DNA of 64,000 bases from Psychrobacillus sp032154225 (GTDB taxonomy: Bacteria > Bacillota > Bacilli > Bacillales_A > Planococcaceae), in assembly GCF_032154225.1 (NCBI RefSeq), contig NZ_JALDYF010000012.1, positions 1 through 64,000 on the forward strand, given 5' to 3'. The notes beneath the pieces are model-generated. The model was given only the letters and a program-made list of their open reading frames with translations. It was not told the DNA's origin and made no database searches. Shown here in pieces: positions 26,175 to 34,937 of the stretch (its first letter is position 1; the number at the start of each line of letters is the position of its first letter). The position numbers and the translations under genes were made by a program.

Positions 26175-27926
26175 TTAAAGCTTAAATTGATTAATCGCTT
26201 CTGTTAATTTATCCGAAGACTTTTGTAATATAGTAATCGTTTTCTCTAAATTATCGACAGTTGCAACTTGCTTGTCTGTCGATGTCGCAACAGCTTTCGT
26301 TTGTTCAACTGAATCATTTACAATAGAAGAAACCTGCTCCATCGATGCCAATACTTCTTCAGAACTTGCTGACATTTGCTCCGTAACGGCAGAAACATCT
26401 TGTATTTCTTCATTTACTTTTAAAACAGATTCTAGCACTTTATGCAAACCGTCTCCAATCGTTTCTACTGCTTTGGAGCCAGATTGTACATCTTTTGCAC
26501 TCTTCGCCATTTCCTCTAACGCTTGCTCCGTTACTGTTTGAAACGCTAGAATTTGATGATGAATTTCTTCAGCAGATTGTTTCGACATTTCTGCGAGCTT
26601 TCGTACTTCGTCAGCAACAACCGCAAACCCCTTACCAGCTTCCCCTGCCCGCGCTGCTTCAATTGCAGCATTTAGCGCAAGTAAATTAGTTTGGTCCGCG
26701 ATTCCTGTAATAACCTTTACCATCTCTTCAATCGACTGATATTTCTCGCCAAGCTCTTTCACATGGCCTTCAGTCGCTAATACGGAATTTTCTACATTTT
26801 TAATTTGCCTGACTACCTTTTGGGAGTCCATAACACTTGCGTTTACTAGCTCTGTCATTTCATTCGATGAAGAAGCTACTGCTGTAGAAGAATCAGCAAT
26901 TCGCTGAATTCCTAACGTCATTTCTTCCATAGCTGTCAACGCTTCATCATTATTCGTTTTTTGTACTTCTGATCCAGCTGCAATTTGATAAATGCTTGTC
27001 GAAATATCATCATTTGAAAAGCGAACCGATTTCATAACCCCGTCTAAATCATCCGATACTTGGACAAGTGAACTTGCAGTGCCATTTATATTCGTCAAAA
27101 TGAGCTTTAGCTGCTCCACTGATTTTCTAAAAGCTTTTGCAAAATCAGAAATTTCATTTTCTTGTTTCAATGAAATACTTGATATTGTTTCTTCAGCTCC
27201 ATTTAAATCTCCGCTAGCAAATTGAATAGCAGCGTCTTGCATATGAGTAAGTGGCTTTAATGCTCTTACAATATAGCGATTTAAAAAGACGATTAAAATA
27301 ACGCTCAACACAATAATGACTAATAATAAAACTGGTATTGTTGCTTTTAAAGTATCTTGTTGAATTTGTTGTATTTCACTCGCAGCAAGATCTACTCCAA
27401 CAATTCCAATGACTTCTCCAAGAGCATTTTTTAATGGTGCATAGGAAGATAAATATTCACCATATTCTTCATCTATAATAATATCGGTGTAGCTACCTGT
27501 TCCCATTATTGCCCCTTCAACTCGGTGATAGTCTGTGCCTTCACTAATATCTCCTGGCATGTATGCCGTATCATCGTACTCATCTCCGGCATCCACTAAA
27601 ATTTTTGCTGTTTCACCTTTAGCTGGGACATCTGTTACATATGCATACAAGACACCATTTTGTATAAGTAAATCATTTAATTCTAAACGTAATTTCCAAT
27701 ATAGATCAGACTCTACTGGATTATCCTTAAACTCGTCATACGCAGAAATATCGAGCAAAGAGGCAATATTTTGCGCAGTATGTACTCCATTATTTCCAAT
27801 CGTATTTTTTACCGTTTTGTTTGTATTGTAAAAAATAATGGCACTGAAGAAAATCCCTAGTACTGCAATTGAAATAACAAGATACAATGTAATCCCATTT
27901 CCTAATTTGGAACCTTTACGCCTCAT
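26175..27926 (-). CDS. Methyl-accepting chemotaxis protein with Cache-like sensor
   Basis: Chemoreceptor of 583 residues. Between two membrane helices (about 12-34 and 196-217) is an extracellular domain of about 160 residues whose ending SYAPLKNALGEVIGIVGVD is typical of Cache/PAS-like ligand-binding folds. HAMP and the signalling coiled coil follow, with the conserved DQTNLLALNAAIEAARAGE tip. The gene overlaps the MFS transporter stop by ATGA, so both are translationally coupled; receptor and transporter may deal with the same small molecule. Confidence 0.92.
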   Translation of the reverse strand: MRRKGSKLGNGITLYLVISIAVLGIFFSAIIFYNTNKTVKNTIGNNGVHTAQNIASLLDISAYDEFKDNPVESDLYWKLRLELNDLLIQNGVLYAYVTDVPAKGETAKILVDAGDEYDDTAYMPGDISEGTDYHRVEGAIMGTGSYTDIIIDEEYGEYLSSYAPLKNALGEVIGIVGVDLAASEIQQIQQDTLKATIPVLLLVIIVLSVILIVFLNRYIVRALKPLTHMQDAAIQFASGDLNGAEETISSISLKQENEISDFAKAFRKSVEQLKLILTNINGTASSLVQVSDDLDGVMKSVRFSNDDISTSIYQIAAGSEVQKTNNDEALTAMEEMTLGIQRIADSSTAVASSSNEMTELVNASVMDSQKVVRQIKNVENSVLATEGHVKELGEKYQSIEEMVKVITGIADQTNLLALNAAIEAARAGEAGKGFAVVADEVRKLAEMSKQSAEEIHHQILAFQTVTEQALEEMAKSAKDVQSGSKAVETIGDGLHKVLESVLKVNEEIQDVSAVTEQMSASSEEVLASMEQVSSIVNDSVEQTKAVATSTDKQVATVDNLEKTITILQKSSDKLTEAINQFKL

Positions 27927-29101
27927 GCAAGCCTTCCTTTCTTTTCTGGGTTATATATAAGAATGACACTAAACAACAATCCTAAAAGAGCTGCGATCAA
28001 TACTAAAAAACTAACACCTTCAAATAATTGGATAAACAAGCCACCTAAAAATGGTCCTGATAAACTTCCTATACTGAATGAAATTCCACACATTAAATTA
28101 CCAGTAGGAAGAAGCTCTCTCGGTGTTAAGTCAGCCATATATGATATACCTAGCGAGAACGTAGAACCTACAAACATTCCAGCGATGAGAAATAATACTC
28201 CTAGCGCAAGTGCCGAGCTTTCAAAAAAGCTTGCCGTTGCAAATGTTATCGTACCTAAACCAAGCATAATAATTAGCACTTTGCGTCTTCCCATTTTGTC
28301 GCTTAATATGCCGAGTGGTAACTGCGAAATTACGCCACCTATCGAAAACGCTGCCAATATATACGATAAACTCGCTACATCCGTTGCATTTCGCAAAGCA
28401 TAGACTGGATAAATAGCATTTAAAGACGACTCTAAAAAGCCGTAACTAAATGGTGGTATAAATGCAATCCATGCGATCGCAAAAGTTGCTCCAAAACGCT
28501 TCAAAGTACCTTCGTAAGCAGGAGAATTTTTCATGATCTCTGGTTTTTCATTTTTCACAAAAAAGACGAGCGTCCAAGCTGCGAAACAAAGAATACTCGA
28601 AACGATAAACGGTAACCCTTCAAAAATTTGCACTAAAGGAACAAACAGTGGTCCAACAGCAAATCCGACACCGAAAGAAAGTCCATATAATGCAATGTTT
28701 CGGCCTAATCTATGCTGAGGTGAAAAACTTGTAATCCATGTTTGAGTCGAAAAGTGAAGTGCATGGTCCCCAATTCCGATGATTAAACGCAAAATAAACC
28801 AAAATGCAACGCTTTTCCAAATAGGAAAAAGTAACAACGAAATAATCACTGCAAGCCCACCTATTAATATAATCGGTTTATATCCGAATTTTCTAAGTGG
28901 TGCCTCCATAAATGGAGAAATTAATAATGTCCCTAAGTAAAGACCTGTTGCACTTAACCCATTCAATGTAGCACTTACCCCGTCTTGTTCAAAAATAACG
29001 GAAATGAGCGGTAATAACATTCCTTGAGAAAATCCTGAAATGGAAACAATAATAACAAGAATCCAAAATCTTTTTCTTTCTACTTCTGTAAATGACTGCA
29101 T
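27923..29101 (-). CDS. Major facilitator superfamily transporter
   Basis: Twelve-helix MFS protein of 392 residues. The loop 2-3 motif is degenerate, while the second-half counterpart GILSDKMGRRKVL is well conserved, as in drug or sugar efflux MFS (DHA1-like) proteins. The substrate is unknown. It is the first full gene of a two-gene operon with a chemoreceptor. A leader with a short ORF and a terminator hairpin lies directly upstream (29174-29389), suggesting regulated read-through. Confidence 0.85.
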   Translation of the reverse strand: MQSFTEVERKRFWILVIIVSISGFSQGMLLPLISVIFEQDGVSATLNGLSATGLYLGTLLISPFMEAPLRKFGYKPIILIGGLAVIISLLLFPIWKSVAFWFILRLIIGIGDHALHFSTQTWITSFSPQHRLGRNIALYGLSFGVGFAVGPLFVPLVQIFEGLPFIVSSILCFAAWTLVFFVKNEKPEIMKNSPAYEGTLKRFGATFAIAWIAFIPPFSYGFLESSLNAIYPVYALRNATDVASLSYILAAFSIGGVISQLPLGILSDKMGRRKVLIIMLGLGTITFATASFFESSALALGVLFLIAGMFVGSTFSLGISYMADLTPRELLPTGNLMCGISFSIGSLSGPFLGGLFIQLFEGVSFLVLIAALLGLLFSVILIYNPEKKGRLA

Positions 29102-29173
29102 ACTGTAACCTCATCTTATGTATTGTAATAAGATAAGTGTATCAAAATCCCCTGTACTATGTATAAAATTCAT

Positions 29174-29219
29174 TAAAAAAGGCCCAGTCGACATCTTAAT
29201 AGATCGGACTGAGCCTTTT
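29174..29219 (-). terminator. Terminator or attenuator in the leader of the MFS gene
   Basis: On the minus strand AAGGCTCAGTC pairs with GACTGGGCCTT (one G-U pair) and is followed by six T. It overlaps the stop codon of the small ORF and stands about 75 bases before the MFS start. Confidence 0.8.
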
Positions 29220-29328
29220 ACATATAACTAATATCCTTTTGAGTACTCATAATAGCATTTGCGGCATTTTTGCCGGTGAAATGACCGAACCCCCTCCTTC
29301 TATTAATTGAATGGTTTCGACTATTCAC
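29218..29328 (-). CDS. Possible 36-residue leader peptide upstream of the MFS gene
   Basis: A GTG start at 29328 has AGGGAGG five bases upstream and opens a 36-codon frame ending at the terminator. The product would be basic (RNHSINRRRGFGHFTGKN near the start) and ends KDISYM. I do not recognise the sequence. A sigma-A promoter lies 33 bases upstream and a terminator overlaps the stop, so a short transcript of about 180 bases is expected. It may be a leader peptide controlling read-through into the MFS gene, a free small protein, or a small RNA. Confidence 0.45.
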   Translation of the reverse strand: MNSRNHSINRRRGFGHFTGKNAANAIMSTQKDISYM

Positions 29329-29360
29329 TACGGCCTCCCTTCTATGTATGCGTTAAAGAT

Positions 29361-29389
29361 ACAATACCACATAAATTGAATAGTGTAAA
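29361..29389 (-). promoter_or_regulatory. Promoter of the leader ORF and MFS-chemoreceptor operon
   Basis: On the minus strand TTTACA (29384-29389), a 17-base spacer and TATTGT (29361-29366). Confidence 0.6.
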
Positions 29390-29484
29390 TATTCTAAATA
29401 GGTAAATTAATAAAATAACGCTTTATACCTATCTTTTATTCACAATTTGAATTATCCTTATAACATAAAGTGAGGTGTTATTCT

Positions 29485-29673
29485 GTGGGTAAACAAATTT
29501 CAAATTCAGAACAACAAGTATCTTATTTAAAAGATCGTTTGCAAATGTTCATTGAAGTATTGGATAGTATTGAGCCTGAAACGACAGAGTTAGAAGACAT
29601 TGATCGTCTTATTCAAATGATGGATGATTTAGAACTTAAAATGGAGCAATTTAAAAATAGTAGTAAAGAGTAG
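29485..29673 (+). CDS. SE1561 family small protein
   Basis: Acidic helical protein of 62 residues starting GKQISNSEQQVSYLKDRL, which matches the SE1561 family found widely in Bacillales. The function is unknown. The GTG at 29485 has GAGGTG seven bases upstream; the frame is open further upstream but without a ribosome site. Short terminator directly after. Confidence 0.72.
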   Translation: MGKQISNSEQQVSYLKDRLQMFIEVLDSIEPETTELEDIDRLIQMMDDLELKMEQFKNSSKE

Positions 29674-29694
29674 CTTGCCAGCTGCTCTTTTTTT
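29666..29694 (+). terminator. Terminator of the SE1561 gene
   Basis: AAAGAGTAGCT and AGCTGCTCTTT pair over TGCC and end in a seven-T run; the stop codon lies in the first arm. Confidence 0.8.
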
Positions 29695-29761
29695 CATTTC
29701 TAGAAAGGGGTATAATTAGGTTGAGGGTATAAATACATATTTTTAAGGGAGAGATAGAGAA

Positions 29762-31291
29762 ATGCAATTAGATATATTGGAGAAAAGTATTTATGAATTA
29801 ATCACAGAAACATCAACAAACCTTCCTAAAGACGTTCGTCGTGCGATTAAAAAAGCAAAAGCAGCCGAAAATGCCGGCACACGTGCGGCAATGAGCTTGG
29901 ATACTATTACAAATAATATTCAAATGGCGGACGATAATGTGTCACCAATTTGCCAAGATACTGGTTTACCAACCTTTAAAATAAAAACTCCTATTGGCGT
30001 CAATCAATTAGAAATCAAAGAGGCAATTAAACGTGCAATTGTAAAAGCAACAAAAGATGCGAAGCTTCGACCTAACTCTGTTGACTCACTAACTGGAGAA
30101 AACAGCGGAGACAATTTAGGTGCAGGTGTCCCTGTAATGAAATTTGAGCAATGGGAAGAAGATTATATTGAAATGAAGCTTATCTTAAAAGGTGGCGGCT
30201 GTGAAAACAAAAACATTCAATACAGCTTACCGACTGAATTAGAAGGTTTAGGTCGTGCTGGGCGTGATTTAGACGGGATTCGTAAATGTATCTTACATTC
30301 TGTTTACCAAGCACAAGGACAAGGCTGTTCGGCTGGATTCATCGGTGTTGGAATCGGTGGCGATCGTTCTTCTGGATACGATTTAGCAAAAGAACAATTA
30401 TTCCGTTCTGTTGAAGATACAAATCCACATGCTGACCTTGCAAAACTAGAAGATTATATAGTAGAAAAAGCAAACACTTTAGGTATCGGTACAATGGGAT
30501 TCGGTGGAGAAGCTACTTTACTTGGTTGTAAAATCGGCGTTATGCACCGTATTCCTGCGAGCTTCTATGTATCAGTAGCATATAACTGTTGGGCATACCG
30601 TCGTATGGCGATCAATATTAATCCTACAACTGGCGATATTATGGAGTGGCATTACCAAGAAGGCGAAAAAATTGAATTTAAAGAAGAAAAAACAGATGAT
30701 TCTACTCAAAAAGTAGTAGAGCTTCAAGCTCCAATTACAGAAGAACAAATCCGTGCATTACAAGTTGGAGATGTTGTTTCTATTACTGGACGTATGTATA
30801 CAGGGCGTGACGCAATCCATCATCACTTAATGAGTCATGATGCACCTGTTGATCTAAACGGACAAATCATTTATCACTGTGGTCCAGTAATGCAAAAAGA
30901 TGAGCAAGGAGATTGGCATGTAAGAGCTGCTGGTCCGACTACATCGATTCGTGAAGAACCGTACCAAGGTGATATTATGAAAAAATTCGGCATCCGTGCA
31001 GTTATCGGTAAAGGTGGAATGGGACCTAAAACACTTGCTGCCCTTTCGGAGCATGGCGGCGTTTACTTAAACGCAATTGGCGGAGCGGCTCAATACTATG
31101 CTGATTGTATTAAAGGTGTCGATGGTGTCGATTTAATGGAATTTGGTATTCCAGAAGCAATGTGGCATTTACGAGTAGAGAAGTTTACAGCTGTTGTTAC
31201 AATGGACTCTCATGGAAATAGTTTGCATGCAGATGTAGACAAGTCTTCATTAGAAAAACTATCTGCTTATAAAGATCGCGTTTTCAACTAA
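29762..31291 (+). CDS. Class I (iron-sulfur) fumarate hydratase
   Basis: Single-chain class I fumarase of 509 residues, interconverting fumarate and malate in the TCA cycle. The N-terminal domain (about 1-285) holds cluster cysteines in SPICQDTG, GGGCENK and ATLLGCK; the C-terminal domain (about 330-509) contains GPTTSIREEPY and the IGKGGMG region of the beta part. AAGGGAGAG precedes the ATG. It is an oxygen-labile 4Fe-4S enzyme; the next gene is the PerR-type iron exporter, which may be only coincidence. Confidence 0.9.
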   Translation: MQLDILEKSIYELITETSTNLPKDVRRAIKKAKAAENAGTRAAMSLDTITNNIQMADDNVSPICQDTGLPTFKIKTPIGVNQLEIKEAIKRAIVKATKDAKLRPNSVDSLTGENSGDNLGAGVPVMKFEQWEEDYIEMKLILKGGGCENKNIQYSLPTELEGLGRAGRDLDGIRKCILHSVYQAQGQGCSAGFIGVGIGGDRSSGYDLAKEQLFRSVEDTNPHADLAKLEDYIVEKANTLGIGTMGFGGEATLLGCKIGVMHRIPASFYVSVAYNCWAYRRMAININPTTGDIMEWHYQEGEKIEFKEEKTDDSTQKVVELQAPITEEQIRALQVGDVVSITGRMYTGRDAIHHHLMSHDAPVDLNGQIIYHCGPVMQKDEQGDWHVRAAGPTTSIREEPYQGDIMKKFGIRAVIGKGGMGPKTLAALSEHGGVYLNAIGGAAQYYADCIKGVDGVDLMEFGIPEAMWHLRVEKFTAVVTMDSHGNSLHADVDKSSLEKLSAYKDRVFN

Positions 31292-31300
31292 GTATATTAG

Positions 31301-31337
31301 TTGACGAAAGTCCACTTCTTATTTATAATAATTATAA
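31301..31337 (+). promoter_or_regulatory. pfeT promoter with consensus-perfect PerR box
   Basis: TTGACG (31301-31306), a 17-base spacer and TATAAT (31324-31329) form the promoter. TTATAATAATTATAA at 31323-31337 equals the PerR consensus at all 15 positions and covers the -10, so bound PerR must exclude RNA polymerase. Confidence 0.85.
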
Positions 31338-31352
31338 AGTAGTAACAATTAT

Positions 31353-31385
31353 AAAATGGATTCCATGCAATATGGAATCCATTTT
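31353..31385 (+). terminator. Long perfect hairpin in the pfeT leader
   Basis: AAAATGGATTCCAT (31353-31366) and ATGGAATCCATTTT (31372-31385) pair over 14 bases with a GCAAT loop. It lies between the pfeT promoter and gene, so it may end fumarase transcripts and also attenuate pfeT. The T run is short. Confidence 0.6.
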
Positions 31386-31438
31386 ATCTATTTATAAGAG
31401 TTATTAATAGTGAAATTCATTATCAAGGAGTGAACAAC

Positions 31439-33349
31439 ATGTCAAATATACACGAAACAGAAACACAACGATCATTTGTTAAATCATTACTTCCCCATAT
31501 CGAGTTAATCGCGGCACTCTTTTCTGGCGTGCTCATTTTAGTAGCTTGGGGTGTCGGTAAATTGGAGCAAGATACATTATCCGTTGTCTTTTATTTACTC
31601 GCTTTCGTTATCGGTGGTTTTGCTAAAGCAAAAGAAGGTATCGAATCGACAATCATGGAAAAAGAATTGAATGTAGAAATGCTCATGATTTTAGCTGCAA
31701 TCGGTTCTTCCATTATTGGATATTGGACAGAAGGCGCTATGCTTATTTTCATCTTCGCTGTAAGTGGCGCATTAGAAACATACACCATGAATAAAAGTCA
31801 AAAAGAAATTTCTTCTCTTATGAAATTGCAACCTGAAGAAGCGTGGAGATTAAATATCGATGGTACAACTACCCGAGTATCTGTCGGAGAACTAGTTAAA
31901 GGCGATCAGCTTGTTGTAAAACCAGGAGAACGAATTCCAGCGGATGGCATAATCGTAAGTGGAACAACAGCAATCGATGAAGCTGCAATAAGCGGAGAGT
32001 CTATACCTGTATCCAAGCAAGCTAATGACGATTTATTTGCCGGCACAGTAAATATTAGTGGTGCGATTACGATGGAAATGACAAAAGCAAACGAAGACTC
32101 GCTTTTCCAAAAAATCATTCATCTTGTACAAACTGCTCAAGATGAAAAATCACCTGCTCAACAATTTATCGAAAAATTTGAAGGAGCATATGTAAAAATT
32201 GTTCTGTTTACTGTTGGTCTTATGATGTTCCTTCCTCACTTTTTATTGGACTGGGACTGGAATACTACATTTTATCGTGCAATGGTTTTATTGGTAGTTG
32301 CATCACCTTGTGCACTTGTTGCAGCAGTTATGCCTGCTACACTTGCAGCTATATCTAATGGAGCCAAACATGGGATTTTGTTTAAAGGTGGCGTGCATTT
32401 AGAAAATATTAGTGAAATGAAAGCAATTGCACTCGACAAAACAGGCACACTTACACAAGGAAAACCTGTTGTCACAAACTTTATTGTTCGTGATGATTTA
32501 GACCGGGCAGCTACCCTTACAATGCTTGCGACAATTGAAGCACAGTCGAATCATCCTCTTGCCCAAGCGATTACATCGTTTGCAAAATCGGAAGGAATTG
32601 GTCAGCTGCCTTTAATCCATATAGAAGATAAACCAGGATTTGGCTTGCAAGCGAATATAGACGGCCAAACAATACTTGTTGGTAAACCGGATTTCGTCAA
32701 CAAAGAAGATGCTTTCGCATTTCAAAATGGTGTAGCCGCTTCCCTTGCAGACGAAGGTAAAACAGTCATCTTTATGCGAGATGAAAAAGGAATTGCTGCG
32801 GCGGCTGCTTTAAAAGATACCGTTCGAGAAGAAGCAAAAGAAGCTATTAAACTTTTACAATCGTTGGGGATTAAGACAGTTATGCTTACAGGGGATAATG
32901 AAAAAACAGCCAAAGTTATTGCAAAAGAAGCAGGAATTGACCAGTATATTGCTGAATGCCTACCAGAAACAAAAGTAGAGCATATGAAAGCATTGTTGCA
33001 AAAACATTCATTTGTCGGCATGGTTGGGGATGGCATTAATGACGCACCTGCCCTTGCTACAGCAACAACAGGCTTTGCCATGGGAGAAGGAACAGACGTA
33101 GCATTAGAAACTGCTGATGTTGTGTTAATGAAAAATGATCTTTCCAAAATTGCATATGCTGTCAAAATGTCTCGCAAAATGAGAAGAATCGTTAAACAAA
33201 ATATTGTATTTTCAGTTTCTGTTATCGCCGTATTAATAATCTCCAACTTTTTACAAGTTGTGGATCTACCGATGGGAGTGCTTGGACATGAAGGTAGTAC
33301 AATTTTAGTTATATTAAATGGTTTGAGAATGCTAAATAGAAATATTTAA
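31439..33349 (+). CDS. pfeT: P1B-type metal-transporting ATPase, PfeT/ZosA type
   Basis: P-type ATPase of 636 residues. It has SPC (C291) in the metal-binding helix, phosphorylated D333 in DKTGTLTQGK, the HP motif in SNHPLAQA and GDGINDAPAL, with no N-terminal heavy-metal domain. Length, architecture and the N-terminal HIELIAALFSG block match B. subtilis PfeT (ZosA/YkvW), a PerR-controlled Fe(II) exporter first proposed as a zinc importer. ATG 31439 has AAGGAG 9 bases upstream. The perfect PerR box before the gene supports the identity. Confidence 0.9.
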   Translation: MSNIHETETQRSFVKSLLPHIELIAALFSGVLILVAWGVGKLEQDTLSVVFYLLAFVIGGFAKAKEGIESTIMEKELNVEMLMILAAIGSSIIGYWTEGAMLIFIFAVSGALETYTMNKSQKEISSLMKLQPEEAWRLNIDGTTTRVSVGELVKGDQLVVKPGERIPADGIIVSGTTAIDEAAISGESIPVSKQANDDLFAGTVNISGAITMEMTKANEDSLFQKIIHLVQTAQDEKSPAQQFIEKFEGAYVKIVLFTVGLMMFLPHFLLDWDWNTTFYRAMVLLVVASPCALVAAVMPATLAAISNGAKHGILFKGGVHLENISEMKAIALDKTGTLTQGKPVVTNFIVRDDLDRAATLTMLATIEAQSNHPLAQAITSFAKSEGIGQLPLIHIEDKPGFGLQANIDGQTILVGKPDFVNKEDAFAFQNGVAASLADEGKTVIFMRDEKGIAAAAALKDTVREEAKEAIKLLQSLGIKTVMLTGDNEKTAKVIAKEAGIDQYIAECLPETKVEHMKALLQKHSFVGMVGDGINDAPALATATTGFAMGEGTDVALETADVVLMKNDLSKIAYAVKMSRKMRRIVKQNIVFSVSVIAVLIISNFLQVVDLPMGVLGHEGSTILVILNGLRMLNRNI

Positions 33350-33384
33350 AAAGGCAGAGGGCTATTTAGTCCCTTCTGCCTTTT
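33348..33384. terminator. Bidirectional terminator pfeT / yihY-like gene
   Basis: AAAAGGCAGAGGG pairs with CCCTTCTGCCTTTT; the stop codon of the minus-strand gene falls in the hairpin. Confidence 0.85.
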
Positions 33385-34330
33385 CTAATGCTATTTTTCG
33401 TTCCTGCATTACTGCATTTATTTGACCACCTACTAGCAAAATAATACCAGACAAATATAACCACAGCATGAGCACGATAATTCCGCCGATACTTCCATAC
33501 GTAGAAGAGTAATTGCCAAAATTACTAACATAATAAGAGAATCCAAGAGAAACAACAATCCATCCCGCCGTTGCAAAAACCGCCCCTGGCAACACACTTT
33601 TCAAAAATAATTTAGTATTAGGAATAAACCAATACAAAGCAACTAAAATTAAGAACATCACAAGCGGACTAATTGTCCACCTTATTTTATTCCAAAGCTT
33701 GAGGAATCCCTCTTCAAAACCAAAATAAGAAAACAAAATACTTCCTATTTGTTGCCCAAAAACAGGCAAGACAAGCGCAACTAGCAGTAAAACAATCATA
33801 AGCAATGTAAAAACAACGGACAATCCTCTTACAAGAAGAAACGGCCTTGTTTCATCCAAATTATACGACCTATTTAATGACTTAACGATTGCATTCATTC
33901 CATTGGATGCTGACCAAATCGTACCAATAATACCAAGCGACAATAATCCCCCATTACGACTAACTAAAACATCCGATATTGTTCCTTCAATAAGCATATA
34001 TACATCTCTTGGCGCGTAGTTTTCTAGAAAGCGAAATACTTGTGCTTCGTCCAAATTTAAATAGGGTAATAATGTCACAAGAAAAATAAGCAATGGAAAT
34101 AAAGAAAGTAAAAAGAAAAATGCAAGTTGTGCTCCTAGTCCTGAAATATCCGCTTTTTGAATATGACCTAGCAACTCTTTTAAATAGCCATTCCACGTTG
34201 TAACATCATGTTTTATAGCTATTCCCTTCTCTTTCTTTTTAATATGTAAAAATTTAAGCTTGTCAAAACCAATCGGAGAAGTAGAGGACCCCTTGGATGT
34301 TTCTTGTTTTTTCAAGCGATTATTATCCAT
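33362..34330 (-). CDS. YihY/BrkB-like inner membrane protein
   Basis: Integral membrane protein of 322 residues with about six helices after a 50-residue basic cytosolic N-terminus. GAQLAFFFLLSLFPLL, SNGMNAIVKSLNRSYN and YGSIGGIIVLMLWLYLSG are signature blocks of the YihY family, once misnamed ribonuclease BN. Function is unknown, perhaps transport. ATG 34330 has GGAGAGG five bases before it. It lies close behind the YtxH-like gene and may share its transcript. Confidence 0.85.
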   Translation of the reverse strand: MDNNRLKKQETSKGSSTSPIGFDKLKFLHIKKKEKGIAIKHDVTTWNGYLKELLGHIQKADISGLGAQLAFFFLLSLFPLLIFLVTLLPYLNLDEAQVFRFLENYAPRDVYMLIEGTISDVLVSRNGGLLSLGIIGTIWSASNGMNAIVKSLNRSYNLDETRPFLLVRGLSVVFTLLMIVLLLVALVLPVFGQQIGSILFSYFGFEEGFLKLWNKIRWTISPLVMFLILVALYWFIPNTKLFLKSVLPGAVFATAGWIVVSLGFSYYVSNFGNYSSTYGSIGGIIVLMLWLYLSGIILLVGGQINAVMQERKIALEKAEGTK

Positions 34331-34353
34331 GTCATCCTCTCCCATCTTTTACT

Positions 34354-34728
34354 TTATTGTTTAATCACGTGATCATCTGATGCAGGAGTGACCATCGATT
34401 TATATTCTTCTTTCGATTGAACAAAAGCATCTTTGGTATCGGTTAAAAGCGTTTTTACTTGTGGCGTAATTTGTTTTACTTCATTCACCTTTTGCGACAA
34501 ATATGTAGCATCTGACGAAAACTGCTCATATACCGACTTCCATTTCGTCATTTGTTCTTCCATCGTCGTTTTTAGCTCTTCTCTATTTTTTGAGTAATAC
34601 TGAATTTGCTTCTGACAATACTTTGTTTTATTTATAATAGCATTTCTTGTGCTTTTATCTAGTAGCGTTAAAGCTCCACCTATTACTGCTCCACAAACAA
34701 TACCTTTTACAAACTTATTTTCACTCAT
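34354..34728 (-). CDS. YtxH-domain protein
   Basis: Protein of 124 residues. A glycine-rich hydrophobic segment near the N-terminus (GIVCGAVIGGALTLL) followed by a long charged amphipathic helical region fits the YtxH family of general-stress-linked small proteins. ATG 34728 has GGAGGTAG upstream; the frame extends to 34785 without a ribosome site. Twenty-three bases separate it from the downstream YihY-like gene, suggesting an operon. Confidence 0.7.
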   Translation of the reverse strand: MSENKFVKGIVCGAVIGGALTLLDKSTRNAIINKTKYCQKQIQYYSKNREELKTTMEEQMTKWKSVYEQFSSDATYLSQKVNEVKQITPQVKTLLTDTKDAFVQSKEEYKSMVTPASDDHVIKQ

Positions 34729-34937
34729 ATTTACTACCTCCAAAATTCGACTATATTTATATATATAATTATACCCCTGACTCAAGCGAATAAAACAAAC
34801 TATTTGCCATTTTAAAAAACTTTGTCTTGACTATTGGACGGAATTTTATGAATATTGTAAATAAGATAAACTAATACAGAAAGGAAGAAAAGTTTATTTG
34901 ATGAAAAGTTAGAATACACAATCGGGGGTTTTGATGA

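Noticed and set aside
34786..34937. Glycine riboswitch upstream of the AgcS symporter
   Set aside because: The 150-base gap lacks the conserved glycine aptamer blocks and has no terminator hairpin.
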